Shown here in pieces: positions 1-7,713 of a DNA stretch of 64,000 nt. The notes under the pieces are model-generated. The model had not been told where the DNA came from. It did no database searches and saw only the letters and a program-made list of their open reading frames with translations. The position numbers were made by a program, and so were the translations under genes. This stretch comes from Pimelobacter simplex (GTDB lineage Bacteria; Actinomycetota; Actinomycetes; Propionibacteriales; Nocardioidaceae), in NCBI RefSeq assembly GCF_900114845.1, contig NZ_FOUK01000007.1, positions 310,001-374,000 on the forward strand, given 5' to 3'. How positions within the stretch are numbered: the first letter of the stretch is position 1; the number at the start of each line of letters is the position of its first letter.

Positions 1-833
1 GAGTGGTCCTCGCCGCCGCCCAGGATGAACTGCATCGGGTCGGCGCCGAGCGCCTGCCCGACGGCCACGAGCGGCTCGGGGACGTCGAAGGCGGCGGTCT
101 CGACATCGATCGTGACGCCGGAGCCCTCGGCGAGGTGCCGGGCCTCGGCGAGCAGGCCGTCGGAGACGTCGATCATCGCGGTGGCGCCGGCCTCCGCGGC
201 ACCCGGCCCCGCGTCGTACGGCGGCTCCGGGCGCCGGTAGGCCTCGACCAGGACCCGGGGCGAGCGGAAGCCGCGACCGAGCACCGCGAGCCCGCCGGCG
301 GCCCAGCCCTGGCGCCCGCAGAGGGCGAGGACGTCGCCGGGGACGGCGCCGGTGCGCAGCACGGGCGAGACGATGCAGGCGCCGAGGACGGTCACCGAGA
401 TCATCACCTGGTCGGCCCGGCTGATGTCCCCGCCGACGAGGCCGGCGCCGACCGTGGCGCACTCTTCGGCGAAGCCGCGGGTGAAGTCCAGGGCCCACTG
501 CGCCGGCAGGTCGGCCGGGGCGGCGAGGCCGACGGTGAGCCACTGCGCCCGGCCGCCCATCGCGTTGATGTCGGAGAGGTTCTGGGCGGCGGCGCGGTGA
601 CCGACGTCGACGGCCTCGGCCCAGTCGCGGCGGAAGTGCCGGCCCTCGACCATCACGTCGGTGGAGACCACGACATGGCCCTTGCGCACGCGCAGCACGG
701 CGGCGTCGTCCCCGGGGCCGACGAGGACGTCGGTGCCGGGCGCGGTCGCCGTCACCACCTCGTTGATCCGCCCGATCAACCCGAACTCCCCCAGGTCCGC
801 CACGGTCCTGTCCTGGTCGATCGCGTCTGCCAT
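1..833 (-). CDS. thiL: Thiamine-monophosphate kinase ThiL (3' part beyond window)
   Basis: ThiL phosphorylates thiamine monophosphate to the diphosphate cofactor with ATP. Translating the minus strand from the ATG at 833 gives an uninterrupted reading to the window edge (277 codons). It contains the AIRS/ThiL hallmarks: GPGDDAAV for Mg-ATP binding, STDVMVEGRHF, and NLSDINAMGG. The C-terminal end lies outside the window, so the gene is partial because of the window and shows no damage. It is divergent from the small Lrp-like gene with about 125 bp between them. Next to DUF3515 and ddl this is a familiar actinobacterial order. Identification is secure from motifs. Confidence 0.93.
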   Translation of the reverse strand, partial: MADAIDQDRTVADLGEFGLIGRINEVVTATAPGTDVLVGPGDDAAVLRVRKGHVVVSTDVMVEGRHFRRDWAEAVDVGHRAAAQNLSDINAMGGRAQWLTVGLAAPADLPAQWALDFTRGFAEECATVGAGLVGGDISRADQVMISVTVLGACIVSPVLRTGAVPGDVLALCGRQGWAAGGLAVLGRGFRSPRVLVEAYRRPEPPYDAGPGAAEAGATAMIDVSDGLLAEARHLAEGSGVTIDVETAAFDVPEPLVAVGQALGADPMQFILGGGEDH

Positions 834-958
834 GGCTCCATCCCACCAGACCCCGGTGGCGTACCCGCGAGTAGGGCGGACGCCTCGCGAGTTCTGCTCC
901 CGCGCGCCGGCGGGGTAGGTTGAACCGTTCCGGCAATCACGTCGACGGGAGCAGACCC

Positions 959-1195
959 ATGGTGGTTCAGGCCTACATCCTCATCCAGACCGACGTCGGC
1001 AAGGCCGCCGAGGTGGCGCGCGAGGTCGGCCAGATCAGCGGCGTGACGCTCGCTGAGGACGTCACCGGCCCCTACGACGTGATCGTCCGCGCCGAGGCGC
1101 GCAACGTCGACGAGCTCGGCAAGCTGGTCGTCTCCAAGGTGCAGAACCTCGAGGGCATCACCCGCACCCTCACCTGCCCTGTCGTCCACATCTGA
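959..1195 (+). CDS. Stand-alone Lrp/AsnC ligand-binding (RAM) domain protein
   Basis: A 78-residue protein beginning MVVQAYILIQTDVGKAAEVA. It is the alpha/beta sandwich effector-binding half of Lrp/AsnC regulators, without any helix-turn-helix. Such stand-alone RAM proteins form oligomers and bind amino acids in characterised family members; the ligand here is unknown. The start at 959 is preferred over an upstream in-frame ATG at 920 because GGGAG at 947-951 is correctly spaced and the family begins at this Met. The DUF3515 gene starts 3 bases after its stop, so the two are probably co-transcribed. Confidence 0.85.
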   Translation: MVVQAYILIQTDVGKAAEVAREVGQISGVTLAEDVTGPYDVIVRAEARNVDELGKLVVSKVQNLEGITRTLTCPVVHI

Positions 1196-1197
1196 CG

Positions 1198-1713
1198 GTG
1201 CCCTCCCCACGCCGCCGGCGGCTCGTGCCGCTCCCGGCTCTCGTCACGCTGCCCCTGACCCTGGTCCTGACCGCGTGCGGCGGACCCGTCGAGGTCGACG
1301 TGCCGAAGCTCTCCGCGGCCGAACGGGCCGTGTGCGACGCCTTCGTCGACGACCTGGGTGACACGTTCGCCGAGCAGGAGCGCGTCGAGACCGATCCGGC
1401 CGACGCCCCCGCTGCGGCGTACGGCGATCCGGCGATCGTCGTCACCTGCGGCGTCGGCAAGCCCCCGGGCTTCGACCTGACCGCGTCGTGCGAGCAGGCC
1501 AACGGCGTCGGCTACTACATCCCGGACGAGCAGTACCAGGACCAGGACAGCGACGTCACGCTCTTCGCCGCCGGCTACCGGCCGCGGATCGAGGTCGCGA
1601 TCCCCGCGGAGTACCGGCCCAACGCCATCGCCGCCGCCATGTCGGTGCTCGCGCCGCTCGTCGAGAAGCACCTCGAGCTGGTCGAGCCCTGCGACGACGG
1701 CGGCCAGAGCTAG
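1198..1713 (+). CDS. DUF3515 family lipoprotein
   Basis: A 171-residue protein with a GTG start. The arginine-rich N terminus is followed by a hydrophobic stretch and the lipobox LTAC (lipid-modified Cys27), predicting a lipoprotein on the outer face of the membrane. The rest (four further cysteines, YYIPDEQYQ segment) matches the actinobacterial DUF3515 family, which is typically located beside ddl and thiL. Function is unknown. The position next to D-Ala-D-Ala ligase hints at an envelope role, but this is only inference from neighbourhood. It is convergent with ddl, with 9 bp between the stops. Confidence 0.85.
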   Translation: MPSPRRRRLVPLPALVTLPLTLVLTACGGPVEVDVPKLSAAERAVCDAFVDDLGDTFAEQERVETDPADAPAAAYGDPAIVVTCGVGKPPGFDLTASCEQANGVGYYIPDEQYQDQDSDVTLFAAGYRPRIEVAIPAEYRPNAIAAAMSVLAPLVEKHLELVEPCDDGGQS

Positions 1714-1722
1714 CGGCCAGGG

Positions 1723-2847
1723 CTAGCGCAGGCCCGTCGGGCGCTGCAGCGCCAGCATCAGCAGCCGGTCGACCAGGTCGCCGTACTCGAGGCCGGTCGC
1801 GGCCCACATCTGCGGGAACATCGACAGCGGCGTGAAGCCGGGCATCGTGTTGAGCTCGTTGACGACGAGCGAGCCGTCGGGCATCAGGAAGAAGTCGACG
1901 CGCGCCAGGCCCTCGCAGCCGACCGCCGTGAACGCGGCGGCGGCCATGGCACGCATCCGCTCCTGGACGCCGTCGGGCAGGTGCGCCGGGACGTCGAGCT
2001 CGGTGTGCTCCTCGGGCAGGTACTTGGCCTCGAAGTCGTAGAACTCGTGCTCGCCGGTGATCCGGATCTCGGCCGGCAGGCTGGTGTCGACGCCGCCGTC
2101 GAGCGCCTCGAGGACGCCGCACTCGACCTCGCGGGCGCCCTCGGCCGAGACCTCGACGAGGACCTTCGGGTCGTGCGCGAGCGCCACCTCGAGCGCGCCG
2201 TCGAGCTCGTCGGCGCTGTGCGCCTTGGCGATCCCGATGCTGGAGCCACCACGGGCGGGCTTGACGAAGAGGGGGTACCCGAGCGCCCCGGCGCGGTCGC
2301 GGACGGCCTGCGGGTCGGTCTTCCACTCGCGGGCGGTGACGGTCTCGCTCGGCATCACGGGCAGGCCGGCGTCCTTCAGCACGACCTTCATGAACGCCTT
2401 GTCCATGCTGACCGCGGACGCGAGCACGCCGGAGCCGACGTACCGGACGTCGGACATCTCGAAGAGGCCCTGGATGGTGCCGTCCTCGCCCCAGGGGCCG
2501 TGCAGGAGCGGGAAGACGACGTCGACCTCACCCAGCGCCCGCGGCGTCGCCGACGGCTCGCTGACGACGAGACCGGTGCCGTCGCTCGTGGGAGTGAGGC
2601 TGACCGGCGTCCGGGCGCCGTCGACGGAGGGCAGCTGCCCAGGCCCGGTGATCCGGTGCCGCTGCGGGTCGTCGGCCTCGAGGACCCAGCGGCCGTCGGT
2701 CGCGATGCCGACCGGGACGACGTCGTACTTGTCGCGGTCGATGGCCTGCAGCACGCTGCCCGCGGTCACGCACGAGATGGCGTGCTCGCTGGAGCGGCCG
2801 CCGAAGACGACAGCGACGCGGATACGGCGGCCGGTGGGAGCGTTCAT
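1723..2847 (-). CDS. ddl: D-alanine--D-alanine ligase
   Basis: Ddl joins two D-alanines with ATP to make the dipeptide end of the peptidoglycan stem peptide, in the cytoplasm. The 374-residue product has the N-terminal VVFGGRSSEHAISC motif, the ATP-grasp core (VKPARGGSSIGIAKA; DFFLMPDGSLVVNELNTMPG) and normal family length. ATG at 2847 is chosen because the conserved N-terminal motif starts a few residues later; the frame is open much further upstream but that part lacks homology. It is divergent from the PLP-enzyme gene with only 24 bp between starts, so the two promoters must overlap the genes or each other. Confidence 0.96.
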   Translation of the reverse strand: MNAPTGRRIRVAVVFGGRSSEHAISCVTAGSVLQAIDRDKYDVVPVGIATDGRWVLEADDPQRHRITGPGQLPSVDGARTPVSLTPTSDGTGLVVSEPSATPRALGEVDVVFPLLHGPWGEDGTIQGLFEMSDVRYVGSGVLASAVSMDKAFMKVVLKDAGLPVMPSETVTAREWKTDPQAVRDRAGALGYPLFVKPARGGSSIGIAKAHSADELDGALEVALAHDPKVLVEVSAEGAREVECGVLEALDGGVDTSLPAEIRITGEHEFYDFEAKYLPEEHTELDVPAHLPDGVQERMRAMAAAAFTAVGCEGLARVDFFLMPDGSLVVNELNTMPGFTPLSMFPQMWAATGLEYGDLVDRLLMLALQRPTGLR

Positions 2848-2871
2848 CGCGGATGACCCTACCTTTGGGAC

Positions 2872-3951
2872 ATGACCGGTCCCACGTTGCGCCCCGCCAC
2901 CATCGCCGTGACCGCCGGACGTCCCCCGCACGATCCGGACCAGCCGCTCAACGTGCCGATCACGATGACGTCGACGTACGTCGCGACCGGCGACCTGGAG
3001 TACGGCCGCTTCGGCAACCCCACGTGGACGGCCTTCGAGGAGGCCCTCGGCGCCCTCGAGGGCGGCCGCGCGCTCGCGTTCGCCTCCGGCATGGCGGCGG
3101 TCACCACCCTCCTCGACCTGGTCGGCCAGGGCAGCAGCGTGATCGCGCCCCAGCACGCCTACAACGGCACCGTCGCCGCCCTCGCGGACGCCGAGTCGCG
3201 CGGCCGCCTGAAGGCGCACCTGGTCGACATCACCGACACCGCCGCCGTCATCCAGGCGATGCACGACGACGAGGACTGTGCCTTCCTCTGGCTCGAGTCC
3301 CCCACCAACCCGGCGCTCGAGATCGCCGACGTCCCGGCCCTCAGCGCCGCCGCGCGCGAGCTCGGCATCCGGGTCGTCGTCGACAACACCTTCGCCACTC
3401 CCCTGCTCCAGCAGCCCCTCTCGGACGGCGCCGACATCGTCCTCCACTCGGCCACCAAGTACATCGCCGGCCACAGCGACGTCCTGATGGGCGCCCTGGT
3501 CGTCGCCGACGACGAGGTCCACGACGCCCTCAAGGCCCGCCGCGGCCTCGCCGGCTCCACCCCCGGCCCCTTCGAGACCTGGCTCGCCCTCCGCGGCCTC
3601 CGCACCCTCCACGTCCGCCTCGAGCGCGCCGCCGCCAACGCCGCCGAGCTCGCCCGCCGCCTGGCCGACCACCCCGCCGTCGCCGAGGTCCGCTACCCCG
3701 GCTTCGGCGCCATCGTCGCCCCCGTCCTCGCCGGCGGCGCGGACGCCGGCGACTTCCTCGTCCGCGCCACCTCCCTGTGGGTGCACGCGACGTCCCTGGG
3801 CGGCGTCGAGTCGACGTTCGAGCGGCGCCGGCGCTGGAAGCTCGAGGCCGCCACGATCCCCGAGGGCCTGGTGCGGATGTCGGTCGGCATCGAGGACGTC
3901 GACGACCTGTGGGACGACCTCGTCCAGGCGCTCGACCGGATCAACGCCTAG
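2872..3951 (+). CDS. Cystathionine gamma-synthase/lyase family PLP enzyme
   Basis: A 359-residue fold-type I PLP enzyme of the Cys/Met metabolism family (trans-sulfuration: cystathionine synthase, lyase or gamma-lyase). Visible hallmarks are YGRFGNPTW near residue 44, the aspartate in VVVDNTFATPL (Asp171) that contacts the pyridine nitrogen, and HSATKYIAGHSD with the PLP-binding Lys196. YGRFGNPT departs slightly from the usual Y-S-R-x-x-N-P-T, so the exact reaction cannot be fixed from sequence alone. The protein is a little shorter than typical MetB (about 380-400). It is a single gene, followed by a long non-coding repeat region. Confidence 0.88.
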   Translation: MTGPTLRPATIAVTAGRPPHDPDQPLNVPITMTSTYVATGDLEYGRFGNPTWTAFEEALGALEGGRALAFASGMAAVTTLLDLVGQGSSVIAPQHAYNGTVAALADAESRGRLKAHLVDITDTAAVIQAMHDDEDCAFLWLESPTNPALEIADVPALSAAARELGIRVVVDNTFATPLLQQPLSDGADIVLHSATKYIAGHSDVLMGALVVADDEVHDALKARRGLAGSTPGPFETWLALRGLRTLHVRLERAAANAAELARRLADHPAVAEVRYPGFGAIVAPVLAGGADAGDFLVRATSLWVHATSLGGVESTFERRRRWKLEAATIPEGLVRMSVGIEDVDDLWDDLVQALDRINA

Positions 3952-4411
3952 CCGCGGCCGCGCCTCCGCCGCCAGCCGCCGCCAGCCGCCGCCGGCCCGC
4001 GCCGGCGAGCACCACGAGGCTGCGGCGGGAACGCCGGCCAGGCGGCGCAGCGAGCGAGGCACGAGCGACCGGAGCCGCCGGCGCCGGTGGCTACCGCCGC
4101 GCCGGCCGCTGGCCACCGGACGCCGCTACCAGCGCCGGCCTCGACTGTGCGCGCGGCAGCACGGCAGCGCGGCAGGGCGGCAGCACCGCGACGACGTGCC
4201 CGCGCCGGCGAGCACCACGAGGCTGCGGCGGGAACGCCGGCCAGGCGGCGCAGCGAGCGAGGCACGAGCGACCGGAGCCGCCGGCGCCGGTGGCTACCGC
4301 CGCGCCGGCCGCTGGCCACCGGACGGCCGCTACCAGCGCCGGCCTCGACCGTGCGCGCGGCAGCGCGGCGGAGCGCAGCGTCGACGCGCTCGCGCCCTCC
4401 GACTCAGCGGC
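3952..4411. repeat. Non-coding region with ~166-bp near-perfect direct repeat
   Basis: About 460 bp between the convergent PLP-enzyme gene and gpsA carry no convincing gene. Two copies of a GC-rich unit occupy roughly 3995-4160 and 4198-4364. They are identical over the first ~128 bases. A one-base insertion follows in the second copy (ggacgccgc against ggacggccgc), and then one substitution. The unit is itself rich in short inverted stretches (gccggc, ggcgcc). The DNA before the first copy contains three tandem ccgccgccag steps. All frames give low-complexity Arg/Ala/Pro peptides, so coding is unlikely. Confidence 0.8.
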
Positions 4412-5425
4412 TCAGCTCAGCTCGGCCTTGGTGTCCCGGCTGATGAACGCGTCCATCAGCTGCGCCGTCGTCAGCCTCCCGAGCACGACCTCGTCGACCG
4501 CGTCCACGATGGGCGTCTCGACGCCGGTGGCGACGGCGAGGGCGCGGAGGGAGGAGCAGGACTTGGCGCCCTCGGCGACCTGGCGGGTGGAGGCGTAGAT
4601 CTGCTCGACGCTCATGCCCTGGCCGAGCTTCTCGCCGAAGGTCCGGTTGCGCGAGAGCGGTGAGGAGCAGGTGGCGACGAGGTCGCCGAGGCCGGCGAGG
4701 CCCATCAGGGTGAGAGGGTTGGCGCCCTGGTTCATGGCGAGGCGGGCGGTCTCGGCGAGGCCACGGGTGATGAGGGAGGCGGTGGTGTTGTCGCCGAAGC
4801 CGAGGCCGACGGCCATGCCGACGCAGAGGGCGACGACGTTCTTGTAGGCGCCGCCGAACTCGCAGCCGAGGACGTCGATGCTCGTGTAGGGGCGGAAGGC
4901 GGGCGAGTGGACGCGGGCCTGGAGGAGGTTGGCGACGTCCTCGTCGGTGCAGGCGACGACGGAGGCGGCGGGCTCGCGGCGGGCGATCTCGCGGGCCAGG
5001 TTGGGTCCGCTGACGACGGCGATCCGGTCGGGGCTGATGTCGCCGACCTCGGCGACGACCTCCGACATCCGCTTCAGGGTGCCGAGCTCGACGCCCTTCA
5101 TGAGGGAGACGAAGACGGCGTCCTTCTCGACGAAGGGCAGGAAGGTGGGCAGGTTCTCGCGCAGCGACTGCGACGGCACCGCCAGGACGACGACGTCCGC
5201 GCCAGCGAGCGCCCGCTCGGGGTCGTGCGTGGAGGTGATGGTGCGTGGGAGCTCGATGCCCGGCAGGTAGTCGACGTTCTCGTGCCGCTCGTTGATCGCC
5301 GTGGCGACCTCCTCGCGGCGCGCCCACACGGAGACGTCGTTGCCCGCGTCGGCGAGGACGATCGAGAACGCCGTCCCCCAGGAGCCGGCGCCGAGCACCG
5401 CGATCTTGCTGCCACTGCCACCCAT
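4412..5425 (-). CDS. gpsA: Glycerol-3-phosphate dehydrogenase [NAD(P)+]
   Basis: GpsA reduces dihydroxyacetone phosphate to sn-glycerol-3-phosphate, the backbone for phospholipids. The 337-residue protein has the N-terminal Rossmann loop [10 protein letters not shown] (residues 11-20), the [11 protein letters not shown] segment, [20 protein letters not shown] with the catalytic lysine, and [19 protein letters not shown]. Length is normal. Its ATG overlaps the plsC stop by one base (TGATG on the minus strand), so plsC and gpsA are translationally coupled; both act at the start of phosphatidic acid synthesis. Confidence 0.96.
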   Translation of the reverse strand: MGGSGSKIAVLGAGSWGTAFSIVLADAGNDVSVWARREEVATAINERHENVDYLPGIELPRTITSTHDPERALAGADVVVLAVPSQSLRENLPTFLPFVEKDAVFVSLMKGVELGTLKRMSEVVAEVGDISPDRIAVVSGPNLAREIARREPAASVVACTDEDVANLLQARVHSPAFRPYTSIDVLGCEFGGAYKNVVALCVGMAVGLGFGDNTTASLITRGLAETARLAMNQGANPLTLMGLAGLGDLVATCSSPLSRNRTFGEKLGQGMSVEQIYASTRQVAEGAKSCSSLRALAVATGVETPIVDAVDEVVLGRLTTAQLMDAFISRDTKAELS

Positions 5426-6171
5426 CAGTTCGCCTTCTTCTTCTTGAACCGGTCGCCGCGCACGGCCATGTCGTAGCGCTCCGCCGGCGCTGTCTCGCCC
5501 CGGACCAGCTCGAGCTGGTGGGTGATGGCGGCCATGATCCGGTCGGTCGCCTGGTTGACGATCGCGGAGGTGCGCGGCTGGGCGCGCAGGTCCTCGAGCT
5601 CGACGGGCGGGCCGACCCGCATGACGACCCGGTGGCGGGGCACCAGGTGCGGGCGCTTCGTGTACGGCGCCAGGATCTCCTGCGCCCCCCACTGGCCCAC
5701 GGGGATCACCGGGCAGCCGGTCTCGAGGGCGATCCGGGCGGCGCCGGACTTGCCCTTCATCGGCCACATGTCGGGGTCGCGAGTGATCGTCGCCTCCGGG
5801 TAGATGACGACGCACTGCCCCGCGCGGACGGCGTCCACGGCGGCCGCGTAGGCGCCGACGGCGTCCTTGGTCTCGCGCTTGACCGGGATCTGGCCGGCGC
5901 CGCGCAGGAAGAAGCCGAGCGCCTTGTTGTCGAAGAGCCCCGACTTGGCGAGGTAGCGGGGCTTGTAGCCGTGGTCGTAGACGAGGTGCGCGGCGATCAG
6001 CGGGTCGGCGTGGGAGATGTGGTTGAGCGCGATGATGAAGCCGCCCGACTCCGGGATGTTCTCGCCGCCGATCCACTCGCGCCGGGTCGTCGCGAGCAGG
6101 GTGGGCTTGAGGGGGGGCACCGCGATGTTGAAGGCCCAGCCTCGCTTCTCCTGCAACTTCCGAACCGTCAC
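5425..6171 (-). CDS. plsC: 1-acyl-sn-glycerol-3-phosphate acyltransferase
   Basis: A 248-residue PlsC-type acyltransferase that transfers an acyl chain to lysophosphatidate at the membrane. The catalytic H-x4-D box is NHISHAD (His51, Asp56) and the phosphate-binding box reads YPEATITRD, a common actinobacterial form of the EGTR motif. The C terminus is strongly basic (RFKKKKAN), suitable for binding acidic membranes. It is directly upstream of gpsA, which supplies its pathway precursor, and transcribed with it. The start at 6171 is the ATG preceding the conserved [13 protein letters not shown] sequence. Confidence 0.92.
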   Translation of the reverse strand: MTVRKLQEKRGWAFNIAVPPLKPTLLATTRREWIGGENIPESGGFIIALNHISHADPLIAAHLVYDHGYKPRYLAKSGLFDNKALGFFLRGAGQIPVKRETKDAVGAYAAAVDAVRAGQCVVIYPEATITRDPDMWPMKGKSGAARIALETGCPVIPVGQWGAQEILAPYTKRPHLVPRHRVVMRVGPPVELEDLRAQPRTSAIVNQATDRIMAAITHQLELVRGETAPAERYDMAVRGDRFKKKKAN

Positions 6172-6244
6172 GAGGATGCAGGTTACCTGTCAGTGACCCC
6201 GACCACTTGGGGGCACGGCATTGTTTGCCTGGGAGGATTCGAGG

Positions 6245-6916
6245 GTGTTCACGCGTTCAGGCGGCTTCGCGGTGCTGCTGCCGGTGAAGTCACCCGGCAC
6301 CGGCAAGTCCCGGCTGACCGCGCTCAGCCCCGTCGAGCGCGGCCGGCTGGCCGCGGCGTTCGCCGTCGACGTGGTCGACGCATGCCTCGCGACGCCCGGT
6401 GTGGCGGGCGTCCTCGTGATCAGCGACGACGACGCGTTCGCCGCGACGCTCGCGGCTCGGGGCGCCGAGACCTGCACCGATCCGGGCGGCGGCCTCAACG
6501 CGGCGCTGCGGCACGGCGCGGACGTCGTACGGCGGGCGCGGCCGGACCTGCGACCCGTCGCCCTGTGCGCCGACCTGCCGGCCCTGCGTCCGGACGATCT
6601 CGCGGCGGCACTGACGTTCGTCGACTCCCTCGCCGGCTCGGCCTGCTTCGTGCGCGATGCCGACGGCACCGGGACCAGCCTCTACACCGCACGGCACGAA
6701 GACTTCGACCCCCGCTTCGGGTCGGGGTCCGCGGCAGCCCACACGAGCGCGGGCGCCCAGCCCGTGCCGGGCCAGCTGACCACGTTGCGTCACGACGTCG
6801 ACGACGCCGACGGGCTCAGCGCGGCCGTGGCCATCGGCCTGGGTGCCGCGTCGCGGGAGGTCGTCTCCGAAATGGCGATCGGGCCGCACTCCCGAGGGAG
6901 TACGGCCCGATCGTGA
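6245..6916 (+). CDS. cofC: 2-phospho-L-lactate guanylyltransferase (coenzyme F420 synthesis)
   Basis: CofC/FbiD activates a phosphorylated C3 acid (2-phospholactate or phosphoenolpyruvate) with GTP in coenzyme F420 synthesis. The product (223 aa from GTG 6245) shows the nucleotidyltransferase pattern: [14 protein letters not shown] at the N terminus, VISDDDAF, then [14 protein letters not shown] and [14 protein letters not shown] 6245 is preferred over TTG 6221 because GGGAGGA at 6231-6237 lies 7 bases upstream. The last dozen codons are built from an inverted repeat that looks like the terminator shared with hupB. Confidence 0.88.
   Translation: MFTRSGGFAVLLPVKSPGTGKSRLTALSPVERGRLAAAFAVDVVDACLATPGVAGVLVISDDDAFAATLAARGAETCTDPGGGLNAALRHGADVVRRARPDLRPVALCADLPALRPDDLAAALTFVDSLAGSACFVRDADGTGTSLYTARHEDFDPRFGSGSAAAHTSAGAQPVPGQLTTLRHDVDDADGLSAAVAIGLGAASREVVSEMAIGPHSRGSTARS
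6876..6913. terminator. Hairpin overlapping the end of cofC, facing hupB
   Basis: An almost uninterrupted inverted repeat: outer arms CGATCGGGCCG and CGGCCCGATCG (11 bp, perfect) and inner arms ACTCC/GGAGT around a short loop. It ends on the base before the cofC stop TGA. Genes on either side converge (cofC +, hupB -), so a bidirectional intrinsic-type terminator is the natural reading, although there is no clear T run. Confidence 0.7.
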
Positions 6917-6930
6917 GAACGGAGGAGGCG

Positions 6931-7548
6931 TCAGGCCTTCTTCGCGGTCTTCTTGGCCGGAGCCTTCTTGGCGGGGGCCTTCTTGGCCGGAGCCGCCTTC
7001 TTCGCGGCGGGAGCCTTCTTCGCGGGCGCCTTCTTGGCCGGAGCCGCCTTCTTCGCGGCGGGAGCCTTCTTCGCGGGCGCCTTCTTGGCCGGAGCCGCCT
7101 TCTTCGCGGCGGGAGCCTTCTTCGCGGGCGCCTTCTTGGCCGGAGCTGCCTTCTTGGCAGCGGTGGCGGCCTTCTTGGCCGGAGCGGCGGCCTTCTTGGC
7201 CACGGTCGTCGCGGCCTTCTTGGCCGGAGCAGCCGCCTTCTTGGCGGGCTTCGGCAGCGCCGGAAGCTTCTTCGCACCGGAGACCACGTTCTTCAGGTCA
7301 GCGCCGGCGCTGAACTTCGGAACCGACTTCTTCTTGGTCTTGACCCGCTCGCCCGTCTGGGGGTTGCGGACCCAACGCGCGTTGCGCACGGCCTTCTCGA
7401 ACGAGCCGAAGCCGGTGATGGCGACCTTCTCGCCCTTGGCGACCTGTCGCGTGATGGTGTCGAGAACCGCGTCGAGAGCGTGGGCCGCGTCCTTGCGGCT
7501 GCCCTCGAATCGGTCAGCCAGCGTGTCGATCAACTGAGACTTGTTCAC
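6931..7548 (-). CDS. hupB: HU nucleoid protein with long Lys/Ala/Pro tail
   Basis: HU bends and compacts DNA as a dimer. From GTG 7548 (preceded by GGAAGGACAGGTA) the 205-residue protein begins VNKSQLIDTLADRFEG, has the HU fold to about residue 90 (ITGFGSFEKAVRNARWVRNPQTGE) and then a ~110-residue tail of KKAAP/AKKAP units, the histone-H1-like extension typical of actinobacterial HupB. An in-frame ATG further upstream would add 34 residues without homology. Three exact 51-bp repeats lie in the tail DNA. HU is usually strongly expressed in exponential phase in this group. Confidence 0.95.
   Translation of the reverse strand: MNKSQLIDTLADRFEGSRKDAAHALDAVLDTITRQVAKGEKVAITGFGSFEKAVRNARWVRNPQTGERVKTKKKSVPKFSAGADLKNVVSGAKKLPALPKPAKKAAAPAKKAATTVAKKAAAPAKKAATAAKKAAPAKKAPAKKAPAAKKAAPAKKAPAKKAPAAKKAAPAKKAPAKKAPAAKKAAPAKKAPAKKAPAKKTAKKA
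6980..7132. repeat. Three perfect 51-bp tandem repeats in the hupB tail
   Basis: Units begin at 6980, 7031 and 7082, are identical base for base, and each encodes 17 residues (KKAAPAKKAPAKKAPAA). A fourth, diverged partial copy starts at 7133. The period is a multiple of three, so gain or loss of units keeps the frame and would only change tail length. Confidence 0.92.
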
Positions 7549-7713
7549 TACCTGTCCTTCCGAAACGCACCGCCTGCGCGTCCCTGGATGATGCGACTGG
7601 GCCCACGCCCAGTCGTCCTTCATGGGAACGCTAGGCACTAGCACGCACACTCACAATCACCACGCCGATGTTCTTGCGTGTTTTTTCGCGAATTCGGGGC
7701 TATTTGGCCGGAT

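Noticed and set aside
6980-7150. Regular repeats suggestive of a CRISPR array
   Set aside because: Units are contiguous without spacers, lie inside hupB and encode its KKAAP tail.
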